From: Trichobilharzia szidati
Lineage: Eukaryota > Platyhelminthes > Trematoda > Strigeidida > Schistosomatidae
Reading direction: 5' to 3'
Length of the DNA stretch: 64,000 bases
NCBI GenBank assembly: GCA_944472155.2
Contig: OX235279.1
Location: forward strand, 160,664,199 to 160,728,198
Below, piece by piece: positions 1-9,817 of this stretch (position 1 is its first letter; each line of letters opens with the position of its first letter). The notes under the pieces were generated by a model that ran no database searches, was not told the origin of the DNA, and saw only the letters and a program-made list of their open reading frames with translations. A program made the position numbers and the translations under genes.

Positions 1-323
1 TGATTAGAAGCATACATCGAAAATGGATTATTTTTAGATGAATTAATATAGACTTTTAGTTAGCAGGTTTACAGAAAGAGTACTACAAAGAACTTCTAAG
101 TAATGGTGTGAACATTAATGGTTCATTTGTAGTTACGGGTAAAATTCTCAGTATAGTTCTTACAATATTCAGAAGTGATAACATAAATGAATTTAAAATC
201 AATGGTAACAATTTCACACCGAAGTTTTCACAGCGCATACACAGTTTACATAAAGTAGGAGCACTCTACTGCAGTATAACAGTATTCAGTCAACAAAACA
301 CACAAACACAAAAGATGACTTAC
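1..323 (-). other. start of intron 2 of the USP24-like gene
   Basis: This stretch lies immediately 3' (minus sense) of a strong GTAAGT donor at 323-318 and is read as the beginning of the second intron. The remaining exons would lie beyond the left edge. No exon or repeat was recognised in it. Confidence 0.5.
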
Positions 324-644
324 TTTGGTGACACATTCCTTCAGACAACTTGTCAAGAATCTTTGAGCCTCAGGATACAAATCAAATGTTTTCAAACCAT
401 TAAATCTTATTTCATGGATGGTACCCAACAAACAGAGACCAAGCGATTGTGATCTCAAACAAGGTATATCCCATTGTTCAGTATAAATTCGACTCTGAAG
501 TCTATTGAATTCAGATGAAGTAAAACCATGACTTATATCATGACCCTTAGCCAGTTTATCAAGTGGACTTGTACTTTCATCTAAAACGGTACCACTGGTT
601 TCAGTGCGTTCGCCCTCCGATAACTGTTTGGCATCATTTGAACC
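324..644 (-). CDS. USP24: USP24-like ubiquitin hydrolase, coding exon 2 (partial gene)
   Basis: Internal exon of 107 codons on the minus strand. Its 5' edge is a pyrimidine-rich acceptor ending in CAG at 645-647, and its 3' edge is a GTAAGT donor at 323-318. Both edges are phase 0, so it joins the upstream exon (2730-2897) without a frame change. The translation is open throughout. Its second half resembles the conserved N-terminal stretch of animal USP24: a segment like SRIYTEQWDIP, then SQSLGLCLLGTIHEI, then a Phe-Leu-Thr-Ser-Cys-Leu patch. In human USP24 this follows a low-complexity linker after the UBA domain, and here a Ser/Thr/Glu-rich linker precedes it as well. USP24 is a very large cysteine-protease deubiquitinase whose catalytic domain lies far downstream, so it is outside this window. 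Assignment is from remembered family similarity. Confidence 0.75.
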
Positions 645-2729
645 CTGATAAAAGAAGAAGTATCGAGGAAAACTAGAAGTTGAGATAAACAGTGCCGACA
701 GTGGGGATTAATAAAAGTAGCTATGTCCCATTGTATATGTAATGTGTTTTTACTTTGTTATGAATACCGTTTCTCTACTACTTTGTGTTTTTATCGAATG
801 CTACAGCCGGAAATGATGGACTTTTGTGTGGGGTTCTACGTTTGCAAGCCAGGTCACTTCACAAGCCGGATTGTTTAGAAAGATGAGGTTATAAAGAATA
901 ACATTTTTATAAAATCATTGAATGAAGACTGAGTGTTTGATAAAATAGATGCGTCTTTAATTGACAAGAAATCAAAAGCTAACAACGAAGAAACAATTAA
1001 AGGGAGTTTGGATTCCCACAACTGTTACAGGTATCTGAAGTAAAATGTTAGTACACTCAAAAATGAATAAAGCATTGCATTCAACAGGGATATTTATAAG
1101 TGAATGCGTTATCCGAAAGACAATTTTCAGTAGATAACTAGCTACTCCAGACTGAGGTAGGTAATGTGGACAGGTTGCTAATACAACCCCTCCTTAGGAA
1201 ACCATTCACAGAGTGAGCAACTTAAGAATGTGAAGTGCGATGGCGTATAATCCATTAGAAGTATGTAGAAATATTTTGTTAGTATTTATGAAATCAATCT
1301 GAAATCTTACGTACTCAAATATGAGTTTATTTACTCCATCGAAAGAGAAAGAATTTCTTAGATATTTATGTACATAGAAACAAATAACACTAACTAATTC
1401 ATCGGAGCTAAAAATTTATTTTCTTCTAGAAAAGGGTTAGTCTCTAGTGTAATATGGGCAATCTTTTCTTCTTCGTTAAATATATCACAAGACAGTATTC
1501 ACAAATAAAATAACTCCGTAAAAAGATGGATTTCCTCCCGGCAGTAATTATCCAAATCAAAAACAACATAGCGGAAATCTCCACTAACTTCTTGGGAAGA
1601 TTTTATGCATGTATAGCAAAAGCTACCATTAACATACGTCTTAACATCCCGATTATCGGTTTGTCATTGAAGAATTCACAAACCAACTACTTTGTTGAGT
1701 ACATATTTTTGTGAACCGATACTTCCTAAAACGTCCCCTCCATGCATCTCTTAGTACCTCACCTTCTTTAACAGTTTTAAATTTTTGTGACACTCGTTAT
1801 AATTGTTAACTTTCCTGGAAAAGCCTAAGTAAAAATAGAAATAGATGAAATTCCGAAATTTGAAGGTTTCTCAAGGTATTTGTTACTAGCGTTCAGTCAA
1901 AAACTGTAACCTAGTGATCGGATAAATTTCCAACTTCTTTATAAAAAGGAGGATCACTATGTTAGCTTTTACTGAGAAATGATGGGTAGAGATACTCTAA
2001 ACGAGTTACTGATTCTTTTATTAAGATTTCACTTTTTGTTGAATATGTTAGTCAGTGACAAAGCAGAAGTTAAAGTCTAATCATATAAAGAAGATTAGCA
2101 TGTCTCTCTTATTCCAAAAGAGTCAAAAAAGAAATCTAGTGAAAAGCCAAATCATCTAAAAACCTCTCTAAATTTGAGAATAAGACACCCATATAAGGCT
2201 TAGGACTCTAAAGACATGCTGAAGGATACAAAGAATGAAGGTGTAGTTTACTTAAGATTCACTGACGTCTAAAATCAACATCGTTACCCAGGATAACACA
2301 TTACGAATCTGAAATTCAGTAGTACTTTTACAGAAAAGTGAGAAATTCAAATTCTAAGAACTATAATAAGGAATCAGAAGTTGGTTAAAAATTGAAGAAA
2401 CCGATTCAGAATGAACGTCCATCTTAAATAAACGAGCAAAGAATAGATACTTTATTTAGAAACGTTATATAAAGTGTAACATAAAAACAGTCTATAATTA
2501 TTATTCTAGATATACGCTCAATAAAAAGTATTAATTCAGTATACAAACGAACATTTATTCTTTGCCAGAGTAAGATCAGCGTTTAAATCTGCCAGGCTGG
2601 TTAATTTCTTTTCCGTTCCGGTGGTAAATATATTAACTAATATAAACTTAAACAGCGGGAAATAATGTGCCTAACAAATTGAAATGCTGGGAATTTACCG
2701 TAGGAAACAGTAGAAACAAGTTTTCTTAC
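645..2729 (-). other. intron 1 of the USP24-like gene
   Basis: About 2.1 kb between two phase-0 exons. It begins GTAAGAAAA (2729 downward) and ends in a polypyrimidine tract plus CAG. The sequence is AT-rich. Short open stretches such as 1526-1714 show no recognisable family, and no mobile element was identified in it. Confidence 0.6.
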
Positions 2730-2897
2730 CTTTTCAGGTGTGAAGGCACTATTATGCTTCGAATATATACCTTCAGACGCTAATACAGAAAGTGCTTCGT
2801 TTACATCTGAGCTGCAGGACTTTAGAACAGCTCTTATATCGTCCTCATCGGCAAAACCCATCATCATAATCTTTCTCAAATTCTCTTCGTCACTCAT
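2730..2897 (-). CDS. USP24: USP24-like ubiquitin hydrolase, coding exon 1 (UBA domain)
   Basis: First coding exon: ATG at 2897-2895, 56 codons, ending exactly at an AAG/GTAAG donor (2730/2729). The protein starts MSDEENLRKIMMMGFADED and forms a compact ubiquitin-associated (UBA) domain: a Met-Gly-Phe turn at residues 13-15, an acidic cap, then a Asp-Val-Asn-Glu-Ala helix near residues 31-35 ending in Leu-Ala-Ser-Glu. Human USP24 begins the same way, with a UBA domain containing Met-Gly-Phe and Asn-Asp-Ile-Asn-Glu-Ala. Some codons read past the donor are intronic. The ATG is chosen because it starts the UBA helix directly and no longer upstream frame is supported. Together with 324-644 it gives 163 N-terminal residues of a protein whose family is usually over 2,000 residues. 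Confidence 0.78.
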
Positions 2898-3129
2898 GAT
2901 CGGAATAAGTAAAATATCGACTTGAAATCCAATGAAAATGAAAAAAGGTACACCCTTTGTTTGTAGCAGACAATTTTGCGATTTAAGTTGAAAAGCTTAA
3001 ACAAACTCACTCTAGAATTTAAAACATTGCGTCTGATTGCACTTCTTGTAAAATATTTTAGCCATAAATTTGACGGGCAATAACGGAGGTAATACTTTAA
3101 CATTTCATGCTTAATATAGATCAAAGTTA
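2898..3129 (-). other. upstream flank of the USP24-like gene
   Basis: About 230 bases between the start codon and an old RTE fragment. They must contain the 5' UTR and possibly promoter elements, but no clear TATA box or splice site was recognised. Confidence 0.3.
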
Positions 3130-4044
3130 TTACTCATAAAGAGCTATAAAGAGTCAATGTGGTTCTTATGGGAGTCATTTGAGCAGGAATCATTCCAGTC
3201 TTCCGTTTTTGACCTCAAGTTACGTTTCCAGAAAACGTGTCTGCCCTTATTTAAGGCCTGTGTTTTATTTAGAACTGCAATCTGAATATTTTCTTTTCTT
3301 ACCATAGTGATAAATTTTGATGGTTCGCAGTCAATCGAAAGTTAAATTTAGCATATGTCCAATCCATCTCCATATTTTCTGAGCAATACGTTGTTTGTAA
3401 TTTTGCTGACAAATTCCCTTGTTATTTGCTCACTCTCTCTAGCTGGTCATCTTATGTTAAGTACCTAGGTAACTAAGGCAGTTTTTGATGGAATACTGCA
3501 GTCTGTTAGGAATGTCTATATTGATGTACACGTCAAGTCTCTGGCTCATATAGAAACACTCACTAACTTGACACCAGTGTTTGAAATTTCGATCTGTTCC
3601 CTTGTTCTGAATGATGTAAATCTCCACACTTATTTCAAAGTATTGATCGCTTATCCGTTCTAGACTGGTTTTAACATACTCATACTCACCCAGGTGTTCT
3701 ATGTTTGAAATGATGATGCCCAATAGGTAAGTGAAAGCGGACACTTCTCTCGGATTTCTCCCATTCATTCATCACACCTATCTCTCCTGTGTTCACATGA
3801 AATCCTGACTTCCATGACTTCTTGTTAGTTTTCAATTATAAAATCTTTAGTTTATGCTACGAGACATTAGTTGTTTGCGAAGTCCAGATAATCAAGGGTG
3901 TTGTTGTCAATTCACTATATCAGTGTCTTCTCACTCACCACGGTCTGTTGCGCTATCTTCTGCTTCACAAACAGGAAGATCATTACGAATGATCAACAGC
4001 CTTGTCTTACTCCTGTCTTCACTCCAAGAACTTTGACATTTATT

Positions 4045-4236
4045 TATTTTTATTTTTTATTTTGATTTACAGCTTGATTCCACACCGTATTTTAAGTACA
4101 AGTATGGAATTTTCAGCATGGATATCGGTAGCCCAAATTCAGGCCGACCATAGATATCGGGTGTGCGCCGGCAGGGGATCGAACCTCGGACCATGTGCAT
4201 GGTCGGCGAGAGTCCTAACCACTGTGCCACCGACAT
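4045..4236 (-). mobile_element. tRNA-derived SINE, antisense copy inside an RTE
   Basis: The reverse complement starts at the GTCGGTGGCACAGTGGTTAG head (a tRNA A-box type sequence). It has a GGTTCGATCCC box B, then a body ending in a TGGAATCAAGCTGTAAATC tail and an A-rich end (T-rich at 4040-4065 on the plus strand). A near-identical copy lies at 39600-39787 on the plus strand. It interrupts the RTE reverse-transcriptase remnant at 3130-4600. No clear target-site duplication was seen. Confidence 0.85.
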
Positions 4237-4284
4237 GCTCTCTGAGGTGAATCATCTGACATATAGCATTACTGTGAAGCTGTT

Positions 4285-4328
4285 GAATATTTGCTTCACT
4301 TCGTAGTGAAGAAGTGAAGCAAATATTC
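4285..4328. repeat. perfect 18-bp inverted repeat (hairpin)
   Basis: The left arm 4285-4302 (GAATATTTGCTTCACTTC) is the exact reverse complement of 4311-4328, with an 8-base spacer. It lies inside the decayed RTE copy, where the first catalytic Asp of the reverse transcriptase would be expected. Confidence 0.9.
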
Positions 4329-4600
4329 ATATTATCACAGGTCTTTTCACCTTTGACGAAGATCAACTGATGTTCTAGGCTCTGTTCGCCAATGTGGCGC
4401 ATTGTTACGATTCGGTCCACACAGGATTTGCTTCTACTGAATCTAACCGGTTTCGGGAGGGCCACGTCACATCCCACTCCCACTGGAATGGTGTGACAAT
4501 AATTTTACTTCTCGCAAGGTATCCAGTCATTGTTACAGGCATGAAAATATGTGGGTTACAGATGAATGTCATTAATTAGGATATGTAAATTCTTCTTAGA

Positions 4601-5344
4601 AAATTAGAATGTCCAAAATATTTGATAAAGATGGCAATCTGAGATAGCTTGTGCTAAAAAGAAACATAAAGGCTTCAAAATTTACACACATTAGTGGTTT
4701 ATGAGGTATAACGAACACAATATAGACTGCAGTGACGAATTCTGAGTCCGAAAATTCCGTCAAATTCACAAATACCAATGGATACAAAATTTCTCCTTAA
4801 TGAATTCGAGTAAAGAAAGAACAACAGTTTTTGCAGAATAAAATGGTGCCTTCATTTATTTCATTGGCTTCTCACCAGCTCCTTACAGACCAAAGTTATT
4901 ATTGTGCACTACAGATGTTCTGGCTCTGTGGGATTCATTTCTCAACTTTCTTTCGGAAATTAGCCACGTTCCTCACAATATCCATATATCCATACTTAAC
5001 AAAGATTATATTCTAGCGCTCGGAACTATATATAGTATTCACTTGTGGAATCTACAACCCGTAATCTTCTGATACCCTTTCTAACTACCTGGAACTAAGG
5101 ATTTTATCCCAAGGAAACACTGTTAAAGGAAAGTCTGACTTTATTTTGCAATGTATAGCTGTTTATTGTTGTTTTTGATACTTCGATAATACAACAATCT
5201 TTTTTATATCCCCAAGACTATTTTCCGGTAATCGGGAAAAGTTTTGTCTTTGCAACGGTTGAGTCTGTCAAACGTGTAAGTTATACCTCTTACAAAAGGA
5301 ATTTGAATATATTCACGATTCCTTGATGGAGTAGTTTCATAAAG
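4601..5344. other. no gene recognised
   Basis: AT-rich sequence without a convincing open frame, splice-flanked exon or recognised repeat family. Confidence 0.3.
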
Positions 5345-5985
5345 AAACATATGAAAACATCGGAGAAAAAACTGGAGACTCTGACTGCACGTAAGAAACC
5401 TCTATTTATTAAGTTACAATTTAATGGTGACTTACCAAGTGAGATTTTATTACAAAGACTTTCAAGGAGTATGCGAAGAACATGTTATGCAGCACACCTA
5501 TTTTTGTCATTCTCTAGTCGAAGAACAATTGGGACGCAAACGAAGGACTAGCTTGATAGTTTTGCCACATCTATATGCATTTATCAATTCAACTGCAAGT
5601 GCGGGGCAGTTATATTGGGGTTTCTACTCGACAGCCTGGCCAACGTGTTAGTGAATATTTCCCATCGTGTTTGGCAAAGGACAGACAATGACAATACGTA
5701 GCTCAATTTTGCCACACTTACTTGATAGTGGTCATGTAATCGAGAAAACGAGAGCCTTCAAACTAATTCATCGTATCCCACCGAATCTTTCCAATAGACT
5801 TCGTATCCGTTTACTGCACACAGCTGAGACGATAGGCATTCAAACTATTAAATCTAAACTATGTATTCGAAAAAGTTCGTACAGCCCTTATCCCTCCCGT
5901 GGCCTATTAAGACATAACCAACTAATGACTTCTACACCACCCCTAACTTATATTTTCAACTCCCCTCTTATCATACCTTAATCTT
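5345..5985 (+). pseudogene. Penelope-like element fragment with GIY-YIG endonuclease
   Basis: Across two frames, this region reads like the end of a Penelope-like retroelement polyprotein. Near 5590-5690 there is a cysteine pair (Cys-Lys-Cys-Gly) followed by a Tyr-Ile-Gly-Val motif with Arg-Gln-Pro-Gly-Gln-Arg-Val-Ser-Glu downstream, matching the GIY-YIG nuclease. A shifted frame at 5667-5981 continues with SSILPHLLDSGHVIEKTRAF, the conserved His-Leu...Gly-His segment of the same nuclease, and a C-terminal Glu-Thr-Ile motif. At least one frameshift and one stop separate the parts. No reverse-transcriptase domain was found upstream, so this is a truncated copy. Schistosome PLEs of this type are known (Perere-10, Cercyon). 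Confidence 0.6.
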
Positions 5986-6180
5986 ATCACATCTTCGTTA
6001 TAAACGCGTTTCATTTATTTCCCTTACATTATAACATTACTTAATCGGTTCATTTGTTTGTACTAGCCTTTATTGACTACTTCCACCTGAACAGTTGTTT
6101 GTTTAATCGTACTGTTTTTTCATTATTCGTGTTATCACAGATTGCCTCACTTTTTCATCCTTACTACTGATAAGACCATT

Positions 6181-6219
6181 TTTATTATTACTATTATTAT
6201 TATCATTACTACTATTATG
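6181..6219. repeat. ATT-rich microsatellite
   Basis: Imperfect run of TTA/ATT triplets with occasional C interruptions, between the PLE fragment and the ORF1 remnant. Confidence 0.8.
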
Positions 6220-6423
6220 ACAGATTGCACAATTTACATTCACCATCGTATTATCCTGTAGACAAAACACCATGATTGGTTTATATTTGAATTTTTATTT
6301 GTAAACTTATACATATTAGAGTTAAGCCTGTTGAGATCTAATTTGAAAACAATATTGTTCGCATAAATGAGTTGTTCTAAACGTGTAAGTACCGTAAAAA
6401 GACTGAGATCTAATATTCGCTAA

Positions 6424-6969
6424 CCATCTGAAGGTTCGGTGGTTTGTTATATGTCCTTAGCAGACTGTCAATTTCTGCGTCTTCGTAAGAAATCTGCAAA
6501 CTATCCATGTCCGGTGCTTTTAAAGTTTGAGTCTATTAGAGAATCTAGGGATTTTCTGATACCTGGTAAGATAATAGTCTCTTCAACACCCTACAATGAT
6601 ATTAGGGTTGCACCTGATTTAACACCATGCCAAAGACTATGCCGCTCAGGAACACTGAATGCTGATAACTCTGATACGACAACTGTAGATGATGTTCTAT
6701 CGAGTGATATACCTGATGACCGCATGGATCAGACATTTTCTCAGGCACTGATAAATATTAGCCAAGTATTATATAAAGACACCAATCCCGACACTGAAAT
6801 GGTGGACATAGATGAGTCAACGGAGCATAATGTTGAAATACATCGTTTGCACACTGACACAAACGTCAAGAGTCAGATAACATCAAAACCCATCCCACTC
6901 ATATTCCACCCATCTCCTTATAAGTCAGTTACTACTCAGTCTGACAATGCTCACACTGTGAAGTACTAG
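6424..6969 (+). pseudogene. ORF1 fragment of a CR1-like non-LTR retrotransposon
   Basis: About 180 codons open from a stop near 6421 to the TAG at 6967, with no plausible ATG at the front, so the fragment is 5'-truncated. It starts with a Cys-x-Phe-Leu-Arg-Leu-Arg-Lys-Lys-Ser block followed by CPVLLKFES and a Arg-Val-Ala-Pro-Asp-Leu-Thr segment. The same order is seen in the ORF1 at 19212-19895 (CYRLKKSQ then CPIRFQFET). This is the RNA-binding, RRM-like part of the ORF1 proteins of CR1-like elements, which coat the element RNA. The second half is acidic, low-complexity and unconserved. Inference rests on the internal comparison with the 18.7-kb element. Confidence 0.5.
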
Positions 6970-8114
6970 TCCATCGTATCTATCCAAGTTAGCAAGTTCC
7001 CTAGGCGTTATGAAGAAAGTCCTATTTCCACTAAGAAAAGTGAAGCGCCAGAGGTGTCTAACAGAAACCCTACATAACATGAGCTGGCTGCCCGACTAGC
7101 CACCATTAACCAGGTAAATATAAGAAAGGAGGTACCGAAGTAAACAAATTAAATTCCGAACCCCGAACACGAAAGCCCATTGATATGATATTGGTGCAAG
7201 CCCCTTTAACCCATCTTACTAAGAGAAAGTCGATCGTGGTAGAACAACCTACTTCACGTAGGCCTAATCGATCTCAAGCGGAAAGCCAGTTATATCCAAC
7301 CACTACTTCCAGACAAACAACAAAGCGAGGTAATTGGTATTATTCTGCTCATCCACCACGCAAACCTGTTGTTCGCCAGCCCCCTTCTAATGTTCTATCA
7401 GCTGAATGTTACAGAAAACCCCCTAAACATTGGCTACAGACTACATTCAGTAAGCCAAATAAGCCCATAGAACCCATTCATACATCTGACTATCTAACAG
7501 GGAGCATGTGCCGATGTCTGCACAAAACATTCTATGGTTTGATAACCACTCCATCCAGATACCAAGACTTCATTCCTATTCCGGCAACAAATAAGCGAAT
7601 ACTCACATTGATCGAAATTTCACAATAGCATCGCCTCCTACTAGCCTCTTCGAGCAGGATTTTCACTGGCGTCAGTTAACAGAAACACCTGGGATCCTAC
7701 GTATAGCACTCATGATATAGGATCAATTCCTGGTTGGCATAGTAAACAGTATACATCTTGGACAAGGTATATTTCCCAGAAGATAGCTGACACAGTGTCG
7801 GGACCAAACGCGGTAACTAATATTTCTAATTATCGAACATGTTCCTATCCAAAAGACACACCACTCCTGACTACTAACCTACAAACCTGCCTAAATTCTT
7901 CCTATGATTCACAGATAATGGTCAGTGAGTCTAAAAGCATATATACGGAGGATAGTCACAAAGGATTTTATCGAGATATTGTCCGCGCACTGGAGCCACG
8001 TAGCCAGTGTTTATCTATTATCTTTTGCTAAGGCTCCTGAATGTTAATGACTTCAACAAAAAACATAATAAAAGCTGCCTGTATGCCAAAGCTTGTGTAT
8101 AAATTCTTTGAAAA
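6970..8114 (+). other. probable further ORF1-derived debris up to the BEL insertion point
   Basis: Open stretches at 7185-7628 and 7795-8031 are Pro/Ser/Thr/Lys-rich and lack a recognisable domain. They lie downstream of the ORF1 fragment in the same orientation and may be its C-terminal remains in shifted frames. No endonuclease or reverse-transcriptase motif was seen. The BEL element inserted at 8115-8119 cuts this region. Confidence 0.3.
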
Positions 8115-8119
8115 CAAGC
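8115..8119. repeat. target-site duplication CAAGC of the outer BEL/Pao element (left copy)
   Basis: The five bases before the 5' LTR are CAAGC, and the same five bases follow the 3' LTR at 16495-16499. A 5-bp duplication is typical of BEL/Pao integration. Confidence 0.95.
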
Positions 8120-8441
8120 TGTCAATGGACGTGAACATTGAACGTTTGTTTTACTGGGTCTGGCAGCCATTGGCAGGCAATTGAAGGTGCGAATGGAACG
8201 ATCTCTTGCAAGTTGAAAGAAGACTGGAATTAAATACGAATAAAAGTACTTTATAACTTCATTTGTACATAACATTTGTTTGCAGACTTTGTAGTTTTCT
8301 TCACTTTAATTGCCAAACAATATAATTTCGTTCAAGGAATACTGGTGTTTTGGATTTAAAGTTGAAGGAAATACATAGTGTTTATCGGTTCAATCGCTTA
8401 AGTCTTCATTACATAGGAACTTAGGGCTAAGTTCCTTGACA
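8120..8441 (+). repeat. 5' LTR of the outer element
   Basis: 322 bases, TGTCAATGG to CCTTGACA, matching 16173-16494 base for base by eye. As the 5' LTR it should contain the element's promoter, but the exact start site is not visible. Confidence 0.95.
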
Positions 8442-8572
8442 GTTTTTATTCTTCTCCAAGTCTTCGTGGGCGCCTTCTGGAAATCGTCTGGGTGTACTTA
8501 CTAGATCTGCAGCCAGCTTCTCTTTGGACAAGGATTATCAACGCAATTTGGATTCTTTGGTGACGCTGGATA

Positions 8573-9423
8573 ATGCCTGGGTCAAGAAAGGGACATGGCA
8601 CAATGGAAGCAGACAAAAAAGTAAGTCACGATGAGTTGCCTGTTAATTGTAATGATATGTATGATGCTCAGCATGTTAAGTTTGATGTTCACGCTTCACC
8701 GTTAAGGGATAGTAAGGGTTTAAAATTGCCTAAGTTCGAACCGCGATACTTCGATGGAAACCCAGCCGACTACCCACAGTTTATCAAAGAGTTTGAGGTC
8801 ATGCTGAGTGGTTTTGTATTAAATGATGAAATGAAGTTAATGTATTTGTTGAGATATTGCACTGGTGTGGCTGCAAGAGCCATACAGTGCTGCAAGTTTA
8901 TGCCCCCGAACGAAGGATATACTGAGGCCATGAAGATACTACGTCAAAGGTTTGGAAAACCATATATGATATCCCGTAGTATTTTCGAGACAGTGAAAGG
9001 TAACGGATCACAGTTGAACGATAATCCAGAGGAACTTGCAGAGTTCTTGGATAATCTGATGCTATATCGAAATACACTCATGTCTTTTAACTGCGTAGAT
9101 GAATTGAACTCAAGTTCCGTGCTTGAGACTGTTGCCAGGAGATTACCTGTTCGTCTACAAAGGAAGTTTATAAAGGTTTGTTCACGTCTAGAGGAGGAAG
9201 GTTTAGAGCCCAGGTTGGATGACCTTGTGAGCCTGGTGAAAGACAGTGTCAACCAAGCTTTGAGCAAGTTTGCTAGTATACTGCATCCCTCCCCTGGAAT
9301 AGAGAAATCAGAGAGTAAAATGCAATCATTTATGACGAAGGGGTCTCAGCGTATTGGATATCGAGAAACCTGTATGGTTTCTAGTAAACCTAATGATTGT
9401 GACAGCTTCAGTGGGACGTCCCC
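8573..9423 (+). pseudogene. BEL/Pao gag, 5' part (interrupted by the nested element)
   Basis: Starts at ATG 8573, 131 bases after the 5' LTR. Residues about 48-215 match the DUF1759 gag region of BEL/Pao elements: a Leu-Pro-Lys-Phe-Glu-Pro-x-Tyr-Phe-Asp-Gly start, a Pro-x-Phe-x-x-x-Phe-Glu helix, and a Leu-Leu-Arg-Tyr-Cys-Thr-Gly-x-Ala-Ala-Arg-Ala segment. A Arg-Gln-Arg-Phe-Gly-Lys-Pro box and a Leu-Pro-x-x-Leu-Gln-Arg-Lys-Phe motif follow. Gag forms the particle that packages element RNA. The frame is interrupted at codon 284 by the nested insertion (TSD TCCCC at 9419-9423). The frame then reads 29 codons of LTR sequence and stops at 9511. With the insert and one TSD copy discounted, the frame is in register with 14318-15431, so the gene was open before the insertion. 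Confidence 0.88.
9419..9423. repeat. target-site duplication TCCCC of the nested element (left copy)
   Basis: TCCCC precedes the left LTR and recurs at 14313-14317 after the right LTR. The duplicated target lies inside the outer gag gene. Confidence 0.95.
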
Positions 9424-9817
9424 TGTAGGATTATTTTTATCCTACAGATTTAGTCCTCCCTCAATACTGACAACACAGAGTCTGGGCTTAGCAATAGTTA
9501 AAACAGAATAACTTGACTTTAACTTTATCTGTTTCTAAAACATAAAATAAATCATAAAATTACACCAAGAAAAATGTACAATCCACCGTCATTACAAAAA
9601 ACGGACAAAAACGTACCGTACAGTATTGAAGGTACGGACAAAATGAACAGTCAATTAATTACATGTATATACAAGTACAGTGACAGACAAAAAAGAACAT
9701 TCAAGGTCACCATCACGTGGTGTGAGTTACATTAATTGGCCAATAATCGCGACAAAAAAGGTCACATAATATTGATTGGCTGTTTATCATACAGTTATCT
9801 ATCTGTCGCGATTAACA
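9424..9817 (-). repeat. 3' LTR of the nested element
   Basis: 394 bases, equal in length to 13919-14312 and differing at two positions (near 9448 and 9464). In minus sense it begins TGTTAATCGCGAC directly after a purine-rich CGGGGAG. Its far end is a small hairpin with arms TGTAGGAT and ATCCTACA (9424-9446). Confidence 0.95.

Larger units (their letters stand above)
3130..4600 (-). mobile_element. degenerate RTE (SR2-like) reverse-transcriptase remnant, split by a SINE
   Basis: Reading the minus strand from about 4600 down to 3130 gives, in shifting frames, the order of an RTE-clade ORF2. First comes a block like SCVDRIVTMRHIGEQSLEHQ (the fingers segment before the first catalytic Asp). Then there is a short Ile-His-Leu piece, then KVLGVKTGVRQGC near 4036-3998 (the conserved Gly-Val-Arg-Gln-Gly-Cys motif). 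A degraded active-site box follows near 3900 (Asp-Phe-Ala-Asn-Asn in place of Phe-Ala-Asp-Asp). Then come NGRNPREVSAFTYL near 3768 and a final part with a Met-Asp-Trp-Thr patch like the Trp-Ile-Gly-His tail. Many stops and frameshifts show it is dead. A tRNA-type SINE (4045-4236) sits inside the domain, and a hairpin (4285-4328) occupies the place of the first catalytic Asp region. Confidence 0.65.

Noticed and set aside
108..452. Plus-strand frame of 114 codons
   Set aside because: It is the antisense shadow of the USP24-like exon 2.
8018..8275. Minus-strand frame repeated at 16074-16328
   Set aside because: The repetition is only because both lie in the identical LTRs.
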